Below, piece after piece: positions 29,382 through 39,550 of a DNA stretch of 64,000 nt. Source of the DNA: Prochlorococcus sp. AG-424-E18 (GTDB taxonomy: Bacteria; Cyanobacteriota; Cyanobacteriia; PCC-6307; Cyanobiaceae); NCBI GenBank assembly GCA_003210155.1, contig QCNC01000004.1, positions 1 through 64,000 of the forward strand. The letters are read 5' to 3'. Position 1 is the first letter of the stretch. The number at the start of each line of letters is the position of its first letter. Position numbers and translations under genes: made by a program. Under the pieces are notes generated by a model, which made no database searches, was not told the DNA's origin, and saw only the letters and a list, made by a program, of their open reading frames with translations.

Positions 29382-29798
29382 CTAATTAAAAATTAAAATA
29401 AAATAGCAATATACACCTTTTTTCCAATCTTATAGCAATAGTTTATTAAAAAATTAATTTAATTCATAAGTTTTCAAAAAAAATCTTTATAGTAAATAAT
29501 AAAATAAATATAGAAATAATGATAAAAAGTTAAAAGCTTATTATGGAAATCTGTATAAAATATTTTAATTAATAAATTCCATAGACATAAGGGAATTAAG
29601 GTTAAATCTATATTGGCTATTTACTAAGAAGATAGACACCTTTTTCAAAAATTTGCTCTTTTTTAGTACTTATTTGATAAGTTGAATTAGTAAAAATTTA
29701 ACATTTGAAAATTTTTTTAATTATCGGTCAATATATGTTATAGATTAGATATCAAATATAAATGAATTATTATTTCTGTTAGGGAAATTGGTCAGAAT

Positions 29799-30752
29799 AT
29801 GGGTTTTTTTGTAGGTTTTTGCACATCATATTTAATATGTTTTTTTTTGACTCCCCCCATTAAAAATTTTTCTTTTTATAAAAAAATTTTTGATAATCCA
29901 AACTTTAGAAGTCAACACTATAAACCAATAGTAAGAACAGGTGGCATATCAATTTTTATAAGTTTTATTTTTACTTTCATCCTTTGTCAATATTTTGGTG
30001 TAATAAATTTAAGTGAATCAAACCAATTAAATTTTATTTTGCCCATAGTTATATGTTCATCATTATTTTTCTTGATAGGTTTAATTGATGATTTAGTTAG
30101 ATTATCACCATTTCTAAGACTAGTTATACAATTTTCCTCTGCTTCATTATTGTGGGTTCTTAATATAAAAATAAGTGTGATTAACTTACTTTGGTTTAAC
30201 AATATAGAGCTACCAAATTTATTGAGTTATCTAATAACAATTTTCTGGGTAGTTGGAATTACAAATGCTATTAATTGGCTTGATGGACTAGATGGGCTTA
30301 TCGCAGGAATAATTTTTATTTACATAATTGGATTAACTTCTATTAGTGGGATAGCAGAGCAAAGTAACATAACTGTTATTTCAGCAATTATTGGAGGAGG
30401 TTGTTTAGCTTTTCTAAAATATAATTCTTATCCAGCAGAAATAATAATGGGTGATGGAGGTTCAAACTTTTTAGGTTTTATGATTTCAATTCTTACTCTT
30501 TATTCATCTGAATCATCTTCATTCAATGGGACAATAAATGCAAATTTCACTCTAGGAATATTAGCATTACCTTTACTAGATATGATTTTTGTAATTTTTA
30601 AAAGAATTTCAAAAAATCGTTCTCCATTTTACCCTGACAGGAATCATTTTCACCATAGATTATTAAATGCAGGATTTAGTCAGCCCAAAGCGGTTTTTTT
30701 TATATATTTATTAGTAATTATAAATACCTTTGCAGTACGAATATTTTTATAA
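29799..30752 (+). CDS. Glycosyl-1-phosphate transferase, WecA/MraY family (undecaprenyl-phosphate)
   Basis: Multi-TM; FLIGLIDDLVRLSPFLRL, NAINWLDGLDGLIAG, IIMGDGGSNFLGF, DRNHFHHRLLNAG. Confidence 0.9.
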   Translation: MGFFVGFCTSYLICFFLTPPIKNFSFYKKIFDNPNFRSQHYKPIVRTGGISIFISFIFTFILCQYFGVINLSESNQLNFILPIVICSSLFFLIGLIDDLVRLSPFLRLVIQFSSASLLWVLNIKISVINLLWFNNIELPNLLSYLITIFWVVGITNAINWLDGLDGLIAGIIFIYIIGLTSISGIAEQSNITVISAIIGGGCLAFLKYNSYPAEIIMGDGGSNFLGFMISILTLYSSESSSFNGTINANFTLGILALPLLDMIFVIFKRISKNRSPFYPDRNHFHHRLLNAGFSQPKAVFFIYLLVIINTFAVRIFL

Positions 30753-31436
30753 AAACTTTTTTATCAGAAATTAATTAGTTGAATAGATTTACATGAGGAT
30801 TTTTTTGACAGGTAAACTTGAGCTAATAATTCATGTTTAAACAGAAAAATTATGCTCCCGAATTTTATAATTATATTGAGACAATATATTATTTATATTG
30901 TATGCCATATTCGGCAGATGATATTTTAAACAGTTTAATAAGATTTTATTTCACTAGTATTAGGTCTATTTTTTCCTTCATGGCTCTGAATTTAATTTAA
31001 TAGAATTCAAGAGCAATAATAAAAAAATAAAAGTACTTAAGGTCGTCAAGAAAATTTTTGGAAAGTATATAACAAAGACATTTTTAAGAAGCCTAATATA
31101 CGTTTTAGAAGGACATTATCTAAATTATTAAAAAGACCTATGAAAAACTAGGCTTATGATTTTAATTTATGAATAATATATTATTAGATCAAGTTTTTTT
31201 AATTATGGTCCAATTAACAAAATTGCTCTCAAGAAATTATTCATAAATTATATTTTGGCATAATTAACTTTGGTCTTTATTAAAATTTTCAATTAAGCTG
31301 CTTTGACTTTAATTTATAAGTCATTAAAAAACAAATTACAAAATAAAAATTCTAATATATGAAAATTATCAAAATATTTCAGAATAAAGAAATAAGCTTT
31401 TACTCAATCCCTTTAATTAATGAAGTAAGTTATTAA

Positions 31437-32063
31437 TTAATTTTTTGAAGAAATTGATATGAACCCACACATTGGACCACATTCAATAAAACTTACTGAT
31501 GAAATACCAATATTATTAAAAAATTGAGAGACTTCTTTTTCTGTATGAGTATACAACTCACACGAATATCTGAATCTTCTTAAATAGTTTCTTATGCTAG
31601 GTCTAACCCAAGAGGCTACAACATAATTAGAAGATAAATGAGCCTTTTTAAGAACCAACTCTGGATCAGAGATATAATCGAATAATCCCAAACCTATTGC
31701 AATATCAGCTTTAGGATATTCTGGTGTTGCAATTAGATCGCAATTAATTAATTGCACTTTATCCAAAACATTTTTTTTGGATAAAAACTGTTTGGATTCT
31801 TCAAGCATTCTAGGACTAAAATCTAATCCAATAGCAGAAGTTACATCAGTTTCTTTTAAGGATCTATATAAAACTCTAGAGGGACCACATCCTAAATCCA
31901 GAAAAGTCTTCGCTGAGCATAGTTTAGTTGCTGCCAAAGCCAGCTCAACTCTTAATTTTAGAGGGCCATGTATGATTTTCTGTAGAAGTGTGTCGTTGTA
32001 AGCATCTAAAAACCACTTATTCGGAGAAGACCAATATTTGAGAGACAAATTATTTGAGCTCAT
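31437..32063 (-). CDS. Class I SAM-dependent methyltransferase
   Basis: TFLDLGCGPSRVLYRSL, AIGLDFSPRMLEESKQF, ADIAIGLGLFDYISDPE. Confidence 0.8.
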   Translation of the reverse strand: MSSNNLSLKYWSSPNKWFLDAYNDTLLQKIIHGPLKLRVELALAATKLCSAKTFLDLGCGPSRVLYRSLKETDVTSAIGLDFSPRMLEESKQFLSKKNVLDKVQLINCDLIATPEYPKADIAIGLGLFDYISDPELVLKKAHLSSNYVVASWVRPSIRNYLRRFRYSCELYTHTEKEVSQFFNNIGISSVSFIECGPMCGFISISSKN

Positions 32064-32091
32064 TATTTGTAAAATCTATGTTGTTTAAATT

Positions 32092-32934
32092 TCATAATAA
32101 ATTATGTCCTATAGGCAAAACATTTACGTTAGAAGAAGATGCTAAATTTCTTAATATTTTCTCAATAGAAGACCTATTGAAGTTCCATCTTAAATATAAA
32201 TATAAAGCTTTTATTTTCTTTGATTTACAAATTATTCTGAAAGGATTAATTATTGGTCCAAATTCATAAGGGTGTAAATATAAAGATGAATTATTAGTAG
32301 TCAGATTACTTTTTAAAATAGAACATGTTAGAAAACTTGGTAATACTCGCCATGTAGAGCCTCCGGCTAAATTAAAAGAGATAGGTTTTGACTTGAATGA
32401 ACATAAGGGGAAGACTTTAATAGGAAGAGATAATTTAGATAAGGAATTATTTTCAAGAAATAGACTTTTAAACTTATGGTACGAAATACTTGAGTCATAA
32501 GTATATCCCGCTTTCTTGAGTATATTAAGATTTTCAATATAATTTGCTTTAGAAACTGATAGGTAAGGGGATCTATAACCTTCAACCGGATATTGAATAA
32601 TGTCCTCTATCAAATTTTTTGAAAGAATTGAATCCTCCAAAAAATCATTGGATGAAATCGTTGATCTTTGGACATGTTTAAACCCATGTGATCCTATAGA
32701 ATGTCCTAAATTAAAAATATCTTTAACCAAGTTTTTATACAAAGATGCCGTTCGCCCATTAACAAAAAAAGTACATTTAATATTTAGTTCATCTAGAAGT
32801 TGCAATAGAAAATTATGTTCTTGTATAAAAGGAGATTTATTATGTTCATTAGTAAATTTATAATCATAGGCAGCTAAGCCAAAATCTTCCCAATCGATTC
32901 CTAAAGTAAAAGTCTTATTTGGTGATTTTTTCAT
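32092..32934 (-). CDS. Polysaccharide deacetylase-family protein (NodB-like)
   Basis: LGIDWEDFG, IKCTFFVNGRTA, LGHSIGSHGFKHVQ, VEGYRSPYLSV, LYLHPYEFG. Confidence 0.85.
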   Translation of the reverse strand: MKKSPNKTFTLGIDWEDFGLAAYDYKFTNEHNKSPFIQEHNFLLQLLDELNIKCTFFVNGRTASLYKNLVKDIFNLGHSIGSHGFKHVQRSTISSNDFLEDSILSKNLIEDIIQYPVEGYRSPYLSVSKANYIENLNILKKAGYTYDSSISYHKFKSLFLENNSLSKLSLPIKVFPLCSFKSKPISFNLAGGSTWRVLPSFLTCSILKSNLTTNNSSLYLHPYEFGPIINPFRIICKSKKIKALYLYLRWNFNRSSIEKILRNLASSSNVNVLPIGHNLL

Positions 32935-33997
32935 AGTAAGTATTTAATACTTTATCTTTCGAAAATTTTCTTTTTGCTCGATTGTAGGCATTGACTCTTA
33001 AAGTTTTTTGTTGAACTGGACTAAGTTTAATAGCATTAATAAGACCATTATATAAGGACTCTGTTGATCTTGGTTCACAAATAATCCCTGAATTAGATTC
33101 TGCGACATCAATACAGCCAGGTGCAGAAGTAGTTAGAAGAAGACACTGATATAAAACTCCTTCAAGTAAAACATTTGAGAGACCCTCTCTAAAACTAGGA
33201 ACGCAAAGAATATCTATTGAGGAATAGAAGTCTGCTTTATTAGCTGGTTGACCTAAATATACACCCCCAAACTTTACCCAATCTTGAATTTGGCTTTTAG
33301 TAACTAAATTTGATTTTAGATTAGAGTTATAAAACATTCCAGCTAGAAAAATTTTGCCTTTCATGAAGGGGTAATCATTTAAAAGCAATTTAGTGGCTTC
33401 CAAGTAATGCAGAATACCTTTATCTACAAGTAATCTTGAAAAACAAGCTATTCTGGGAGTCTTCAAAGGAAATTCATAAGTATCAGTTTTGATTGGTGTT
33501 TTTGGAAGTTCAATACCACTTCCACCAACAATGGTAAATTTATCAGGCTCAATTAGATGAGAAAAGGTTTTAGCATCAGTGATATTGTGAAAAAAAACAT
33601 GCTCTGCTTTTAACAAAATTAATGGATATATTAAACGCATCATTTTATAAATAATGTGCTTTGAATCCAAAAGTGGTCCTGTACCAGTAATTGTAGGATA
33701 GAAAGATAATCTAGGGAAAAATAACTTTAGAAAAAAACCAAATAATAATGGACGAATAGTAAAAGTTAAAAATGCTTTAGAAGATAATAGTTTAATTAGA
33801 AAATAAGAAAAGTTAAAAAAGTTAAGTTTCTTTATTGAGACATTTTTGAAATTTATGTCGTTAATAAATTTTTTTTCGTAGCTCGATAAAAAAAAGACAT
33901 AAACATGAAAATCATTTGAAAATCTTTTATAAAGTTGATTTCTAATATTATTTTTTAATCCAAAACTACAATTTTCTAAAAATATAATGTGTTTCAT
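32915..33997 (-). CDS. Glycosyltransferase family 4-like
   Basis: LSFYPTITGTGPLL, IACFSRLLVDKGILHYLEA, DILCVPSFREGLSNVLLEG. Confidence 0.88.
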   Translation of the reverse strand: MKHIIFLENCSFGLKNNIRNQLYKRFSNDFHVYVFFLSSYEKKFINDINFKNVSIKKLNFFNFSYFLIKLLSSKAFLTFTIRPLLFGFFLKLFFPRLSFYPTITGTGPLLDSKHIIYKMMRLIYPLILLKAEHVFFHNITDAKTFSHLIEPDKFTIVGGSGIELPKTPIKTDTYEFPLKTPRIACFSRLLVDKGILHYLEATKLLLNDYPFMKGKIFLAGMFYNSNLKSNLVTKSQIQDWVKFGGVYLGQPANKADFYSSIDILCVPSFREGLSNVLLEGVLYQCLLLTTSAPGCIDVAESNSGIICEPRSTESLYNGLINAIKLSPVQQKTLRVNAYNRAKRKFSKDKVLNTYYEKITK

Positions 33998-34161
33998 ATT
34001 AAAAAGCTAGTGATTAAATTACCAAAGATGTTTTGATTACATTGAATGTCTTGCAAGATAAATTTTAAAACTAAACCTCAATATAACCTCCCGAAAATAT
34101 TTTTACTATTGATAATAGTTATTTATTATTTCACACAGTCTAATAATTTGATTTGTGAGAA

Positions 34162-34184
34162 TAGGTTCAATCTATTGGAACCTA
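34162..34184. other. Small hairpin, possibly 3' processing/termination of the tRNA
   Basis: Perfect 7-bp stem TAGGTTC / GAACCTA with 9-nt loop, just downstream of the minus-strand tRNA; no U-tract, so only suggestive. Confidence 0.3.
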
Positions 34185-34197
34185 AAATAAAATTCAA

Positions 34198-34270
34198 TGG
34201 AGCCAAGCGGACTCGAACCGCTGACCCTCTGCATGCCATGCAGATGCTCTACCAGCTGAGCTATGGCCCC
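34198..34270 (-). tRNA. tRNA-Ala (anticodon GGC)
   Basis: RC folds as a cloverleaf: GGGGCCA TA GCTC AGCTGGTA GAGC A TCTGC ATGGCAT GCAGA GGGTC AGCGG TTCGAGT CCGCT TGGCTCC A. Confidence 0.96.
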
Positions 34271-34335
34271 ACGACTTCAAATATACCAATTCGAACCTTT
34301 ATATTTATATTTTCAAAATATGAATTTACCTAAAA

Positions 34336-34953
34336 TTAAACTTTTCGCCAGACAGCTAATAATTTTCCTTGAAAAACAACTTCATCTAAATTCAACTCGA
34401 TTGGTTCATACGCTGGATTTGCTGCTTCAAGAAATATCTTTCTTCCTCTCTTAAAAAAATACTTTAAAGTTGTTCCTAAACCTGGAACTAATGCACTAAC
34501 AATAGTTCCGTTTCTAAGAGAGTATGAATCTGTAATTGGCTCCATCAAAACCATATCTCCATCTGCAATGCATGCGTCTACCATAGAGTCTCCATTAACT
34601 GTGAGGGCAAAAACATTTTTCTTTTTGAAAACATCAGAAATATCTAAATTCTCTTGAACATCAGAATAAGTTTCAATTAAACCTCCAGCTGCGACTGAAC
34701 CCATAATTGGCACGCCTTCTATAATTTCATCAACTATTTGCATTGTTCTTGCTTTACCTTCTTGCCAAGAGATGTAACCCTTTTCTTGCAAATGTTTTAA
34801 GCGACTTTGAATTGGAGCAGGAGATTTCAATCCCATAGCTTGCATCATTTGCCTGATGGATGGGCTATGTTGAAAGTCTTTCATATATTTTTTTATCCAT
34901 CCATAGAGCTCATTCTGAGCTTGGGTAAGATCGTCCCCTGAAGAAGTTTCCAT
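34336..34953 (-). CDS. lexA: LexA repressor
   Basis: N-terminal wHTH, VPIMGSVAAGGL cleavage region, VNGDSMVDACIADGDMVLMEP. Confidence 0.93.
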   Translation of the reverse strand: METSSGDDLTQAQNELYGWIKKYMKDFQHSPSIRQMMQAMGLKSPAPIQSRLKHLQEKGYISWQEGKARTMQIVDEIIEGVPIMGSVAAGGLIETYSDVQENLDISDVFKKKNVFALTVNGDSMVDACIADGDMVLMEPITDSYSLRNGTIVSALVPGLGTTLKYFFKRGRKIFLEAANPAYEPIELNLDEVVFQGKLLAVWRKV

Positions 34954-34956
34954 AAA

Positions 34957-34980
34957 ACAAATGTACTCTAATACATTTGT
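34957..34980. promoter_or_regulatory. Perfect inverted repeat directly upstream of lexA, candidate LexA autoregulatory operator
   Basis: ACAAATGTA-ctctaa-TACATTTGT, 9-bp perfect arms, 3 bp from the lexA start codon; minus strand contains GGTACAAATGTAT and AGTACATTTGT. Confidence 0.55.
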
Positions 34981-35009
34981 ACCTCTTTAAAAAGCAAATC
35001 GCAATCTTT

Positions 35010-35936
35010 TCATGCAAGAAGGCATGACAGAAGAGCTTGTTGAGCGTGCATTCTATTTTCAGCCTGTTGAAAAATTCTACTTTTTTGACTTTCCATTGCT
35101 GCTTCAGTTATTTCTTTATTTCTATAAGCAGGGAGGCAATGAAGAATAATTGCATCTTTATTTGCCTTTTCCAATAGATCACTATCGATAGTAAACCCAA
35201 GAAAGTCTTTATCTTTCTCTTCTTTTTGATTTTCTTCACCCATAGATGACCAAACATCTGTGTATAAGACATTTGCTCCATGTACTGCAGCAATAGGATT
35301 ATTAGTGATTTTCAATAAATCCTTATTTTTATATATTTCATATGCTTTTTTAATCACCAAAGGATTAGGTTCATACCCTTTAGGACATGCAATCCTAACT
35401 TTTACTCCTAATAATGCACCACATAAAATAAGAGAATTTGCGACATTATTGCCATCACCTATAAAAGTTAAAGTCACATCTTTAAAATCAAGAAATTCCT
35501 CACGAATTGTTAAAAAATCAGCTAGAACTTGGCATGGATGTTCTAAATCTGTAAGAGCATTAATAACTGGCTTTGTAGACCACTTTGCATATTCTTCCAA
35601 ATCTGAATGATCAAACGTTCTAATTGCGATAACATCACAATATCTACTTAAAACTCTTGCAGTATCTTTAATTGGCTCGCCTCTTCCTATTTGTGATGTT
35701 GTTGGATTGAGATCAATAGTTGTCCCTCCAAGCCTAGTCATCGCAACTTGAAAACTAACTCTTGTGCGTGTTGATGACTTATCAAAGATTAGTCCTAAAA
35801 CTTTATTGTTAAGGTTTATATTTATTTTTTTATTTTTAAAGTTATTTGCAAGATCTAGAACGTGTAAAACCTCATCAGTTGATAAATCCACGCTTGATAG
35901 GAAATTATTATTAGCAAGCTTATTTGGCTTTAGCAT
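35010..35936 (-). CDS. argF: Ornithine carbamoyltransferase
   Basis: DKSSTRTRVSFQVAM, LTDLEHPCQVLADFLT, ILHCLPAYRNKEIT, ENRMHAQQALL. Confidence 0.96.
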   Translation of the reverse strand: MLKPNKLANNNFLSSVDLSTDEVLHVLDLANNFKNKKININLNNKVLGLIFDKSSTRTRVSFQVAMTRLGGTTIDLNPTTSQIGRGEPIKDTARVLSRYCDVIAIRTFDHSDLEEYAKWSTKPVINALTDLEHPCQVLADFLTIREEFLDFKDVTLTFIGDGNNVANSLILCGALLGVKVRIACPKGYEPNPLVIKKAYEIYKNKDLLKITNNPIAAVHGANVLYTDVWSSMGEENQKEEKDKDFLGFTIDSDLLEKANKDAIILHCLPAYRNKEITEAAMESQKSRIFQQAENRMHAQQALLSCLLA

Positions 35937-35962
35937 GAATATTTTAGTTGAATGAAATACTA

Positions 35963-37837
35963 CTATGCTGGCATTTTACTCTCTGACAAGAGGTTTTTAA
36001 GATCTTCACCCTCTATAACCTCTTCTTGAAGAATTTTTTGAGAAATCGATTCAAGAAGAGGTAAATTATTCCTCAAAATATTAAGTGCTGTTTCATGCGC
36101 ATCATCAACTAAATCTCTAACCTCTTTGTCTATTGCTTGAGCAGTAGCATCACTAACAGATCTTCTTGGATTGTTTCCATTTCCTAAGAATTGACTTCCG
36201 CCTTGTTTGTCATAAGCAAGGGGACCAAGAATATCACTCATTCCGAATGTACCGACCATTTGTTCTGCTATATCAGTTGCTCTTTGTAAGTCATTTGAGG
36301 CTCCCGTCGTAATCTTCCCAAAAACGACCTCTTCTGCTGATCTTCCTCCAAGAAGTGTCGCTATTTGTCCTTTTAATTCCTCTTTAGAATTCAAAAATCT
36401 TTCTTCTGTTGGCAATTGAAGAGTATATCCAAGTGCACTCATACCTCTGGGTACAATCGAAATCTTGGCAACTTTTGAACCTCCTGGCATAAGGTGGCCA
36501 ACTATTGCATGTCCGACTTCGTGATAAGCAACAACTTTCTTCTCATCATCTTGCAAAACACGACTTTTCTTTTCCAATCCGGCGACAACTCTTTCTATAG
36601 CTTCGCCTAAGTCTTGTTGTTCTACACTTTTCCTTTTAGCTCTAGCCGCAAGTAAGGCAGCCTCATTTACCATATTAGCTAAATCAGCTCCAGCGAACCC
36701 ACTAGTAGCTTGGGCAATAGAGTCCAAGTCAATTGAATCAGCTAGTTTAACCTTTTTTGTATATATCTCCAATATAGTTTTTCTACCAGACAAATCTGGT
36801 CTATCAACTAAAACTTGCCTGTCGAATCTTCCAGGTCTTAATAATGCGGCATCTAGGACTTCAGGTTGGTTAGTAGCAGCGAGTACTATAACTGGCTTAT
36901 CTGTCGAGGCAAAACCATCCATTTCGGTAAGAAGTTGATTTAATGTTTGTTCTCTTTCGTCATTACCGCCAACGACCCCCATAGATCCAGAACGACTTTT
37001 ACCAATAGCATCCAATTCATCAATAAAAATAATACATGGAGCTTTTTTCTTTGCTTGTTCAAATAGATCTCTTACTCTTGCGGCACCTGCACCAACAAAA
37101 AGCTCAACAAATTCAGAACCTGAAATTATAAAGAAAGGAACTTCTGCTTCTCCAGCAACAGCTTTTGAAAGAAGAGTTTTACCTGTTCCAGGAGGTCCCA
37201 CAAGAAGCACCCCTTTCGGGATGCGCGCACCGATGTCTGTGTATCTCTCAGGTTTTTTTAGAAAATCAACTATTTCTGTTAATTCGTCCTTAGCTTCATC
37301 AACGCCAGCCACATCAGCAAATGTTACTTTTGATTCATCATCGGGGACGTAAACTTTTGCTTTACTTTTAGTAAAACTAAGAGCTCCTTGAGCACCTCCG
37401 CCACCCATACTTCTTCTAGCGAAGAATTGTAAAACAAGAATAAAAATTAAAGGCGGAACAACCCAACTCAATATGGTTGAGAAAAAATTAGGCTTTTTGG
37501 GAGGAGCTGCAGCGAACTCCACACCTTTACTTTCTAACCTTTGTGGAAGGTCCATATCAAAAATTGGTGTTGTTGCTAAAACAGAAGGGGCACCTTCTTC
37601 GGCTCCATTTAACTCATACCTAATCTGTTCTTGAGTGATATATGCACGCTTGACTTCACCATCATTAACCTGATCTATGAATAATGAATAAGGAACCCTA
37701 GGGATTTGCATATTTTGATTTGGGAAAAGGCTGCTAAATAGAAGCAATGCTCCAACTCCTATCAAAATGATATTTACAATTCCAAATCTTCTATTAGGTT
37801 GATTATCGTCTTGTCTTATTGGCATAGTTATGAACAA
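35963..37837 (-). CDS. ftsH: ATP-dependent zinc metalloprotease FtsH
   Basis: [28 protein letters not shown] zinc site, SRH region; start may be internal Met (MPIRQDD). Confidence 0.97.
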   Translation of the reverse strand: MFITMPIRQDDNQPNRRFGIVNIILIGVGALLLFSSLFPNQNMQIPRVPYSLFIDQVNDGEVKRAYITQEQIRYELNGAEEGAPSVLATTPIFDMDLPQRLESKGVEFAAAPPKKPNFFSTILSWVVPPLIFILVLQFFARRSMGGGGAQGALSFTKSKAKVYVPDDESKVTFADVAGVDEAKDELTEIVDFLKKPERYTDIGARIPKGVLLVGPPGTGKTLLSKAVAGEAEVPFFIISGSEFVELFVGAGAARVRDLFEQAKKKAPCIIFIDELDAIGKSRSGSMGVVGGNDEREQTLNQLLTEMDGFASTDKPVIVLAATNQPEVLDAALLRPGRFDRQVLVDRPDLSGRKTILEIYTKKVKLADSIDLDSIAQATSGFAGADLANMVNEAALLAARAKRKSVEQQDLGEAIERVVAGLEKKSRVLQDDEKKVVAYHEVGHAIVGHLMPGGSKVAKISIVPRGMSALGYTLQLPTEERFLNSKEELKGQIATLLGGRSAEEVVFGKITTGASNDLQRATDIAEQMVGTFGMSDILGPLAYDKQGGSQFLGNGNNPRRSVSDATAQAIDKEVRDLVDDAHETALNILRNNLPLLESISQKILQEEVIEGEDLKNLLSESKMPA

Positions 37838-37900
37838 TAGTGAACTTATTATAAACTAAACGAAGAGTTTCCGTATCTGTAAGGTTTTTTTTGGGTAAGA

Positions 37901-37910
37901 ACCGTACGGT
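37901..37910. promoter_or_regulatory. Perfect 10-bp palindrome upstream of ftsH
   Basis: ACCGTACGGT in an otherwise AT-rich intergenic gap, about 64-76 bp 5' of ftsH. Confidence 0.3.
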
Positions 37911-37939
37911 ACATTGACCCATAAAAATTAGTATGAAAA

Positions 37940-39040
37940 TTAATTTTTGAACGAACTTTTAACGCATATATCATTTCCAATCAAACTGTAATGACAATCA
38001 CTTAATTTAATAATTTCATGCATTTCTCTAAATTCAAAATCACTTAGCGGATTCATACTATTTTCTCCACCTAAAATTTTTGGAGCAATAAAAGTAATAA
38101 GTTCCTGAATGCAATTAGACTTAATAGCGGCAGTAGCCAATCTGGGGCCACATTCCCAAAGAACTTTATTACATCCTCTTTTTGCGAGTATTTTTGAAAT
38201 TAATTCTGGATTATCTGATAATACCTTTTCAACCTTTACACATTTCGGAATCCTTGAGAGGTAGCTTTCATTTGCTGTAGAGGAATCATAAATAACTAAG
38301 GTTTTTGCCTTACTACAATCCCAAAGATTAGATTTTGAGGGGAGATCTAAACTTTTTGTGAAAACAACTCTCAAAGGCTCAGGATTTTTGAAACCTCTGG
38401 AAGTCAAAAGTGGGTTGTCTCTTCTTAATGTGTTTCCCCCAATGATAATTGCATCAAATTCTGCTCTAAAAGAGTGAACTAATGACCTTGATTCATCATT
38501 AGTAATCCATTTACTTTTTCCATTTTTTAAAGCTATTCTTCCATCTATACTCATTGCCCACTTAAGAACTCCAAATGCTTTTTTAGTAATATTCCTATGA
38601 ATAAAAGCCTTATTTAGATCTAAGGATTCTTTTTTACATAATCCTAAATGAACTTGTATTCCAGCTTCTTTTAGAAGCTTAATACCTTTACCAGAAACTC
38701 TTTTATCAGGGTCTTCAATAGATATATATACTTTTTTTAATCCAGAGGATATCACCTTATCTACACATGGAGGTGTTTTACCTTGATGGCAACAAGGTTC
38801 AAGATTCACATACATTGTTCCACCTCTAGCATCTTTTTTTAAATTATTAAAAGCCATAGCCTCTGCATGAGGCATCCCTGCCTTGGAATGAAACCCTTCT
38901 GAAATAAGGTTTCCATTCTTATCAAGTATCACCGCTCCCACCCTAGGGTTGGGACTCGTTGTATTTTTGCCTAAAGAAGCCAAAAAAATTGCCCTTTTCA
39001 TCCATTTTGTATGGCTTACATTTTTTTCAGACATCTTCAA
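37940..39040 (-). CDS. ribD: Bifunctional riboflavin deaminase/reductase
   Basis: HAEAMAF...LEPCCHQGKTPPCVD deaminase motif; SIDGRIAL reductase domain. Confidence 0.96.
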   Translation of the reverse strand: MKMSEKNVSHTKWMKRAIFLASLGKNTTSPNPRVGAVILDKNGNLISEGFHSKAGMPHAEAMAFNNLKKDARGGTMYVNLEPCCHQGKTPPCVDKVISSGLKKVYISIEDPDKRVSGKGIKLLKEAGIQVHLGLCKKESLDLNKAFIHRNITKKAFGVLKWAMSIDGRIALKNGKSKWITNDESRSLVHSFRAEFDAIIIGGNTLRRDNPLLTSRGFKNPEPLRVVFTKSLDLPSKSNLWDCSKAKTLVIYDSSTANESYLSRIPKCVKVEKVLSDNPELISKILAKRGCNKVLWECGPRLATAAIKSNCIQELITFIAPKILGGENSMNPLSDFEFREMHEIIKLSDCHYSLIGNDICVKSSFKN

Positions 39041-39049
39041 AAATTAAAT

Positions 39050-39550
39050 TCAGTTTATTGATCTCCACTCTTTAACAACGAAGGGGGGAACAGGTAACTC
39101 AGAAAAAACTCCTGACAAAGATAATCTTAATGGTCTATTTTTATCTAAATTTTTAATCAATTCATCAAGATCGAATTCTGCTGCAGCTTGTCTTCCATCA
39201 TTTGCTAATTCGACATTAAATAATGTTCTATCATCTAAAAGCCACTGTTTTCTCCCTGATTCGACCATCAAGTCAGTGGGATGATCAATCCTGAGATTCC
39301 CTGGATATCCTATTACTCTCAAGATCAATTTATCTTCAAAAATAGATGATTTATAAGCAACTAATTGCCAAGTTTCAAAGTCCAAATCCCTTAAAAACTC
39401 ACTGCTAGCATTCATTAATTCCCCATTAATTTCTGTTTCTGCAACTTCTGCAGATACTTTTAATGGGTTAAAAATAAAAGATAGTAGTAAAAGTAAAGAA
39501 AATATTTCTTTGAAAAAAATATTTTTATTTGATTTTGTAATTTTCTTCAT
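39050..39550 (-). CDS. DUF3122-like conserved protein with signal peptide/TM N-terminus
   Basis: Hydrophobic N-terminus; DLESWQLVAY-like segment (DFETWQLVAYKSSIFEDKLILRVIGYPG). Confidence 0.65.
   Translation of the reverse strand: MKKITKSNKNIFFKEIFSLLLLLSFIFNPLKVSAEVAETEINGELMNASSEFLRDLDFETWQLVAYKSSIFEDKLILRVIGYPGNLRIDHPTDLMVESGRKQWLLDDRTLFNVELANDGRQAAAEFDLDELIKNLDKNRPLRLSLSGVFSELPVPPFVVKEWRSIN

Noticed and set aside
30881-30901. AT-only hairpin ACAATATA-ttatt-TATATTGT as a terminator or RNA element
   Set aside because: Pure A/T palindromes of this size are expected by chance in such AT-rich DNA; kept only as a remark.
1-34000. CRISPR array, transposase or integrase within the island
   Set aside because: No regularly spaced repeats and no recognisable transposase/integrase/recombinase translations were seen; island mobility is only inferred.
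1-34270. Second copy of the tRNA-Ala 3' end as an att site
   Set aside because: I found no direct repeat of TGGAGCCAAGCGGACTC in the window by eye; it may lie outside.
34046-34333. Plus-strand 95-aa ORF
   Set aside because: Runs straight through the tRNA-Ala gene on the other strand; no recognisable protein features.
34263-34454. Plus-strand 63-aa ORF
   Set aside because: Overlaps the tRNA and the antisense of lexA.
35260-35610. Plus-strand 116-aa ORF
   Set aside because: Antisense to argF; a by-product of codon composition.
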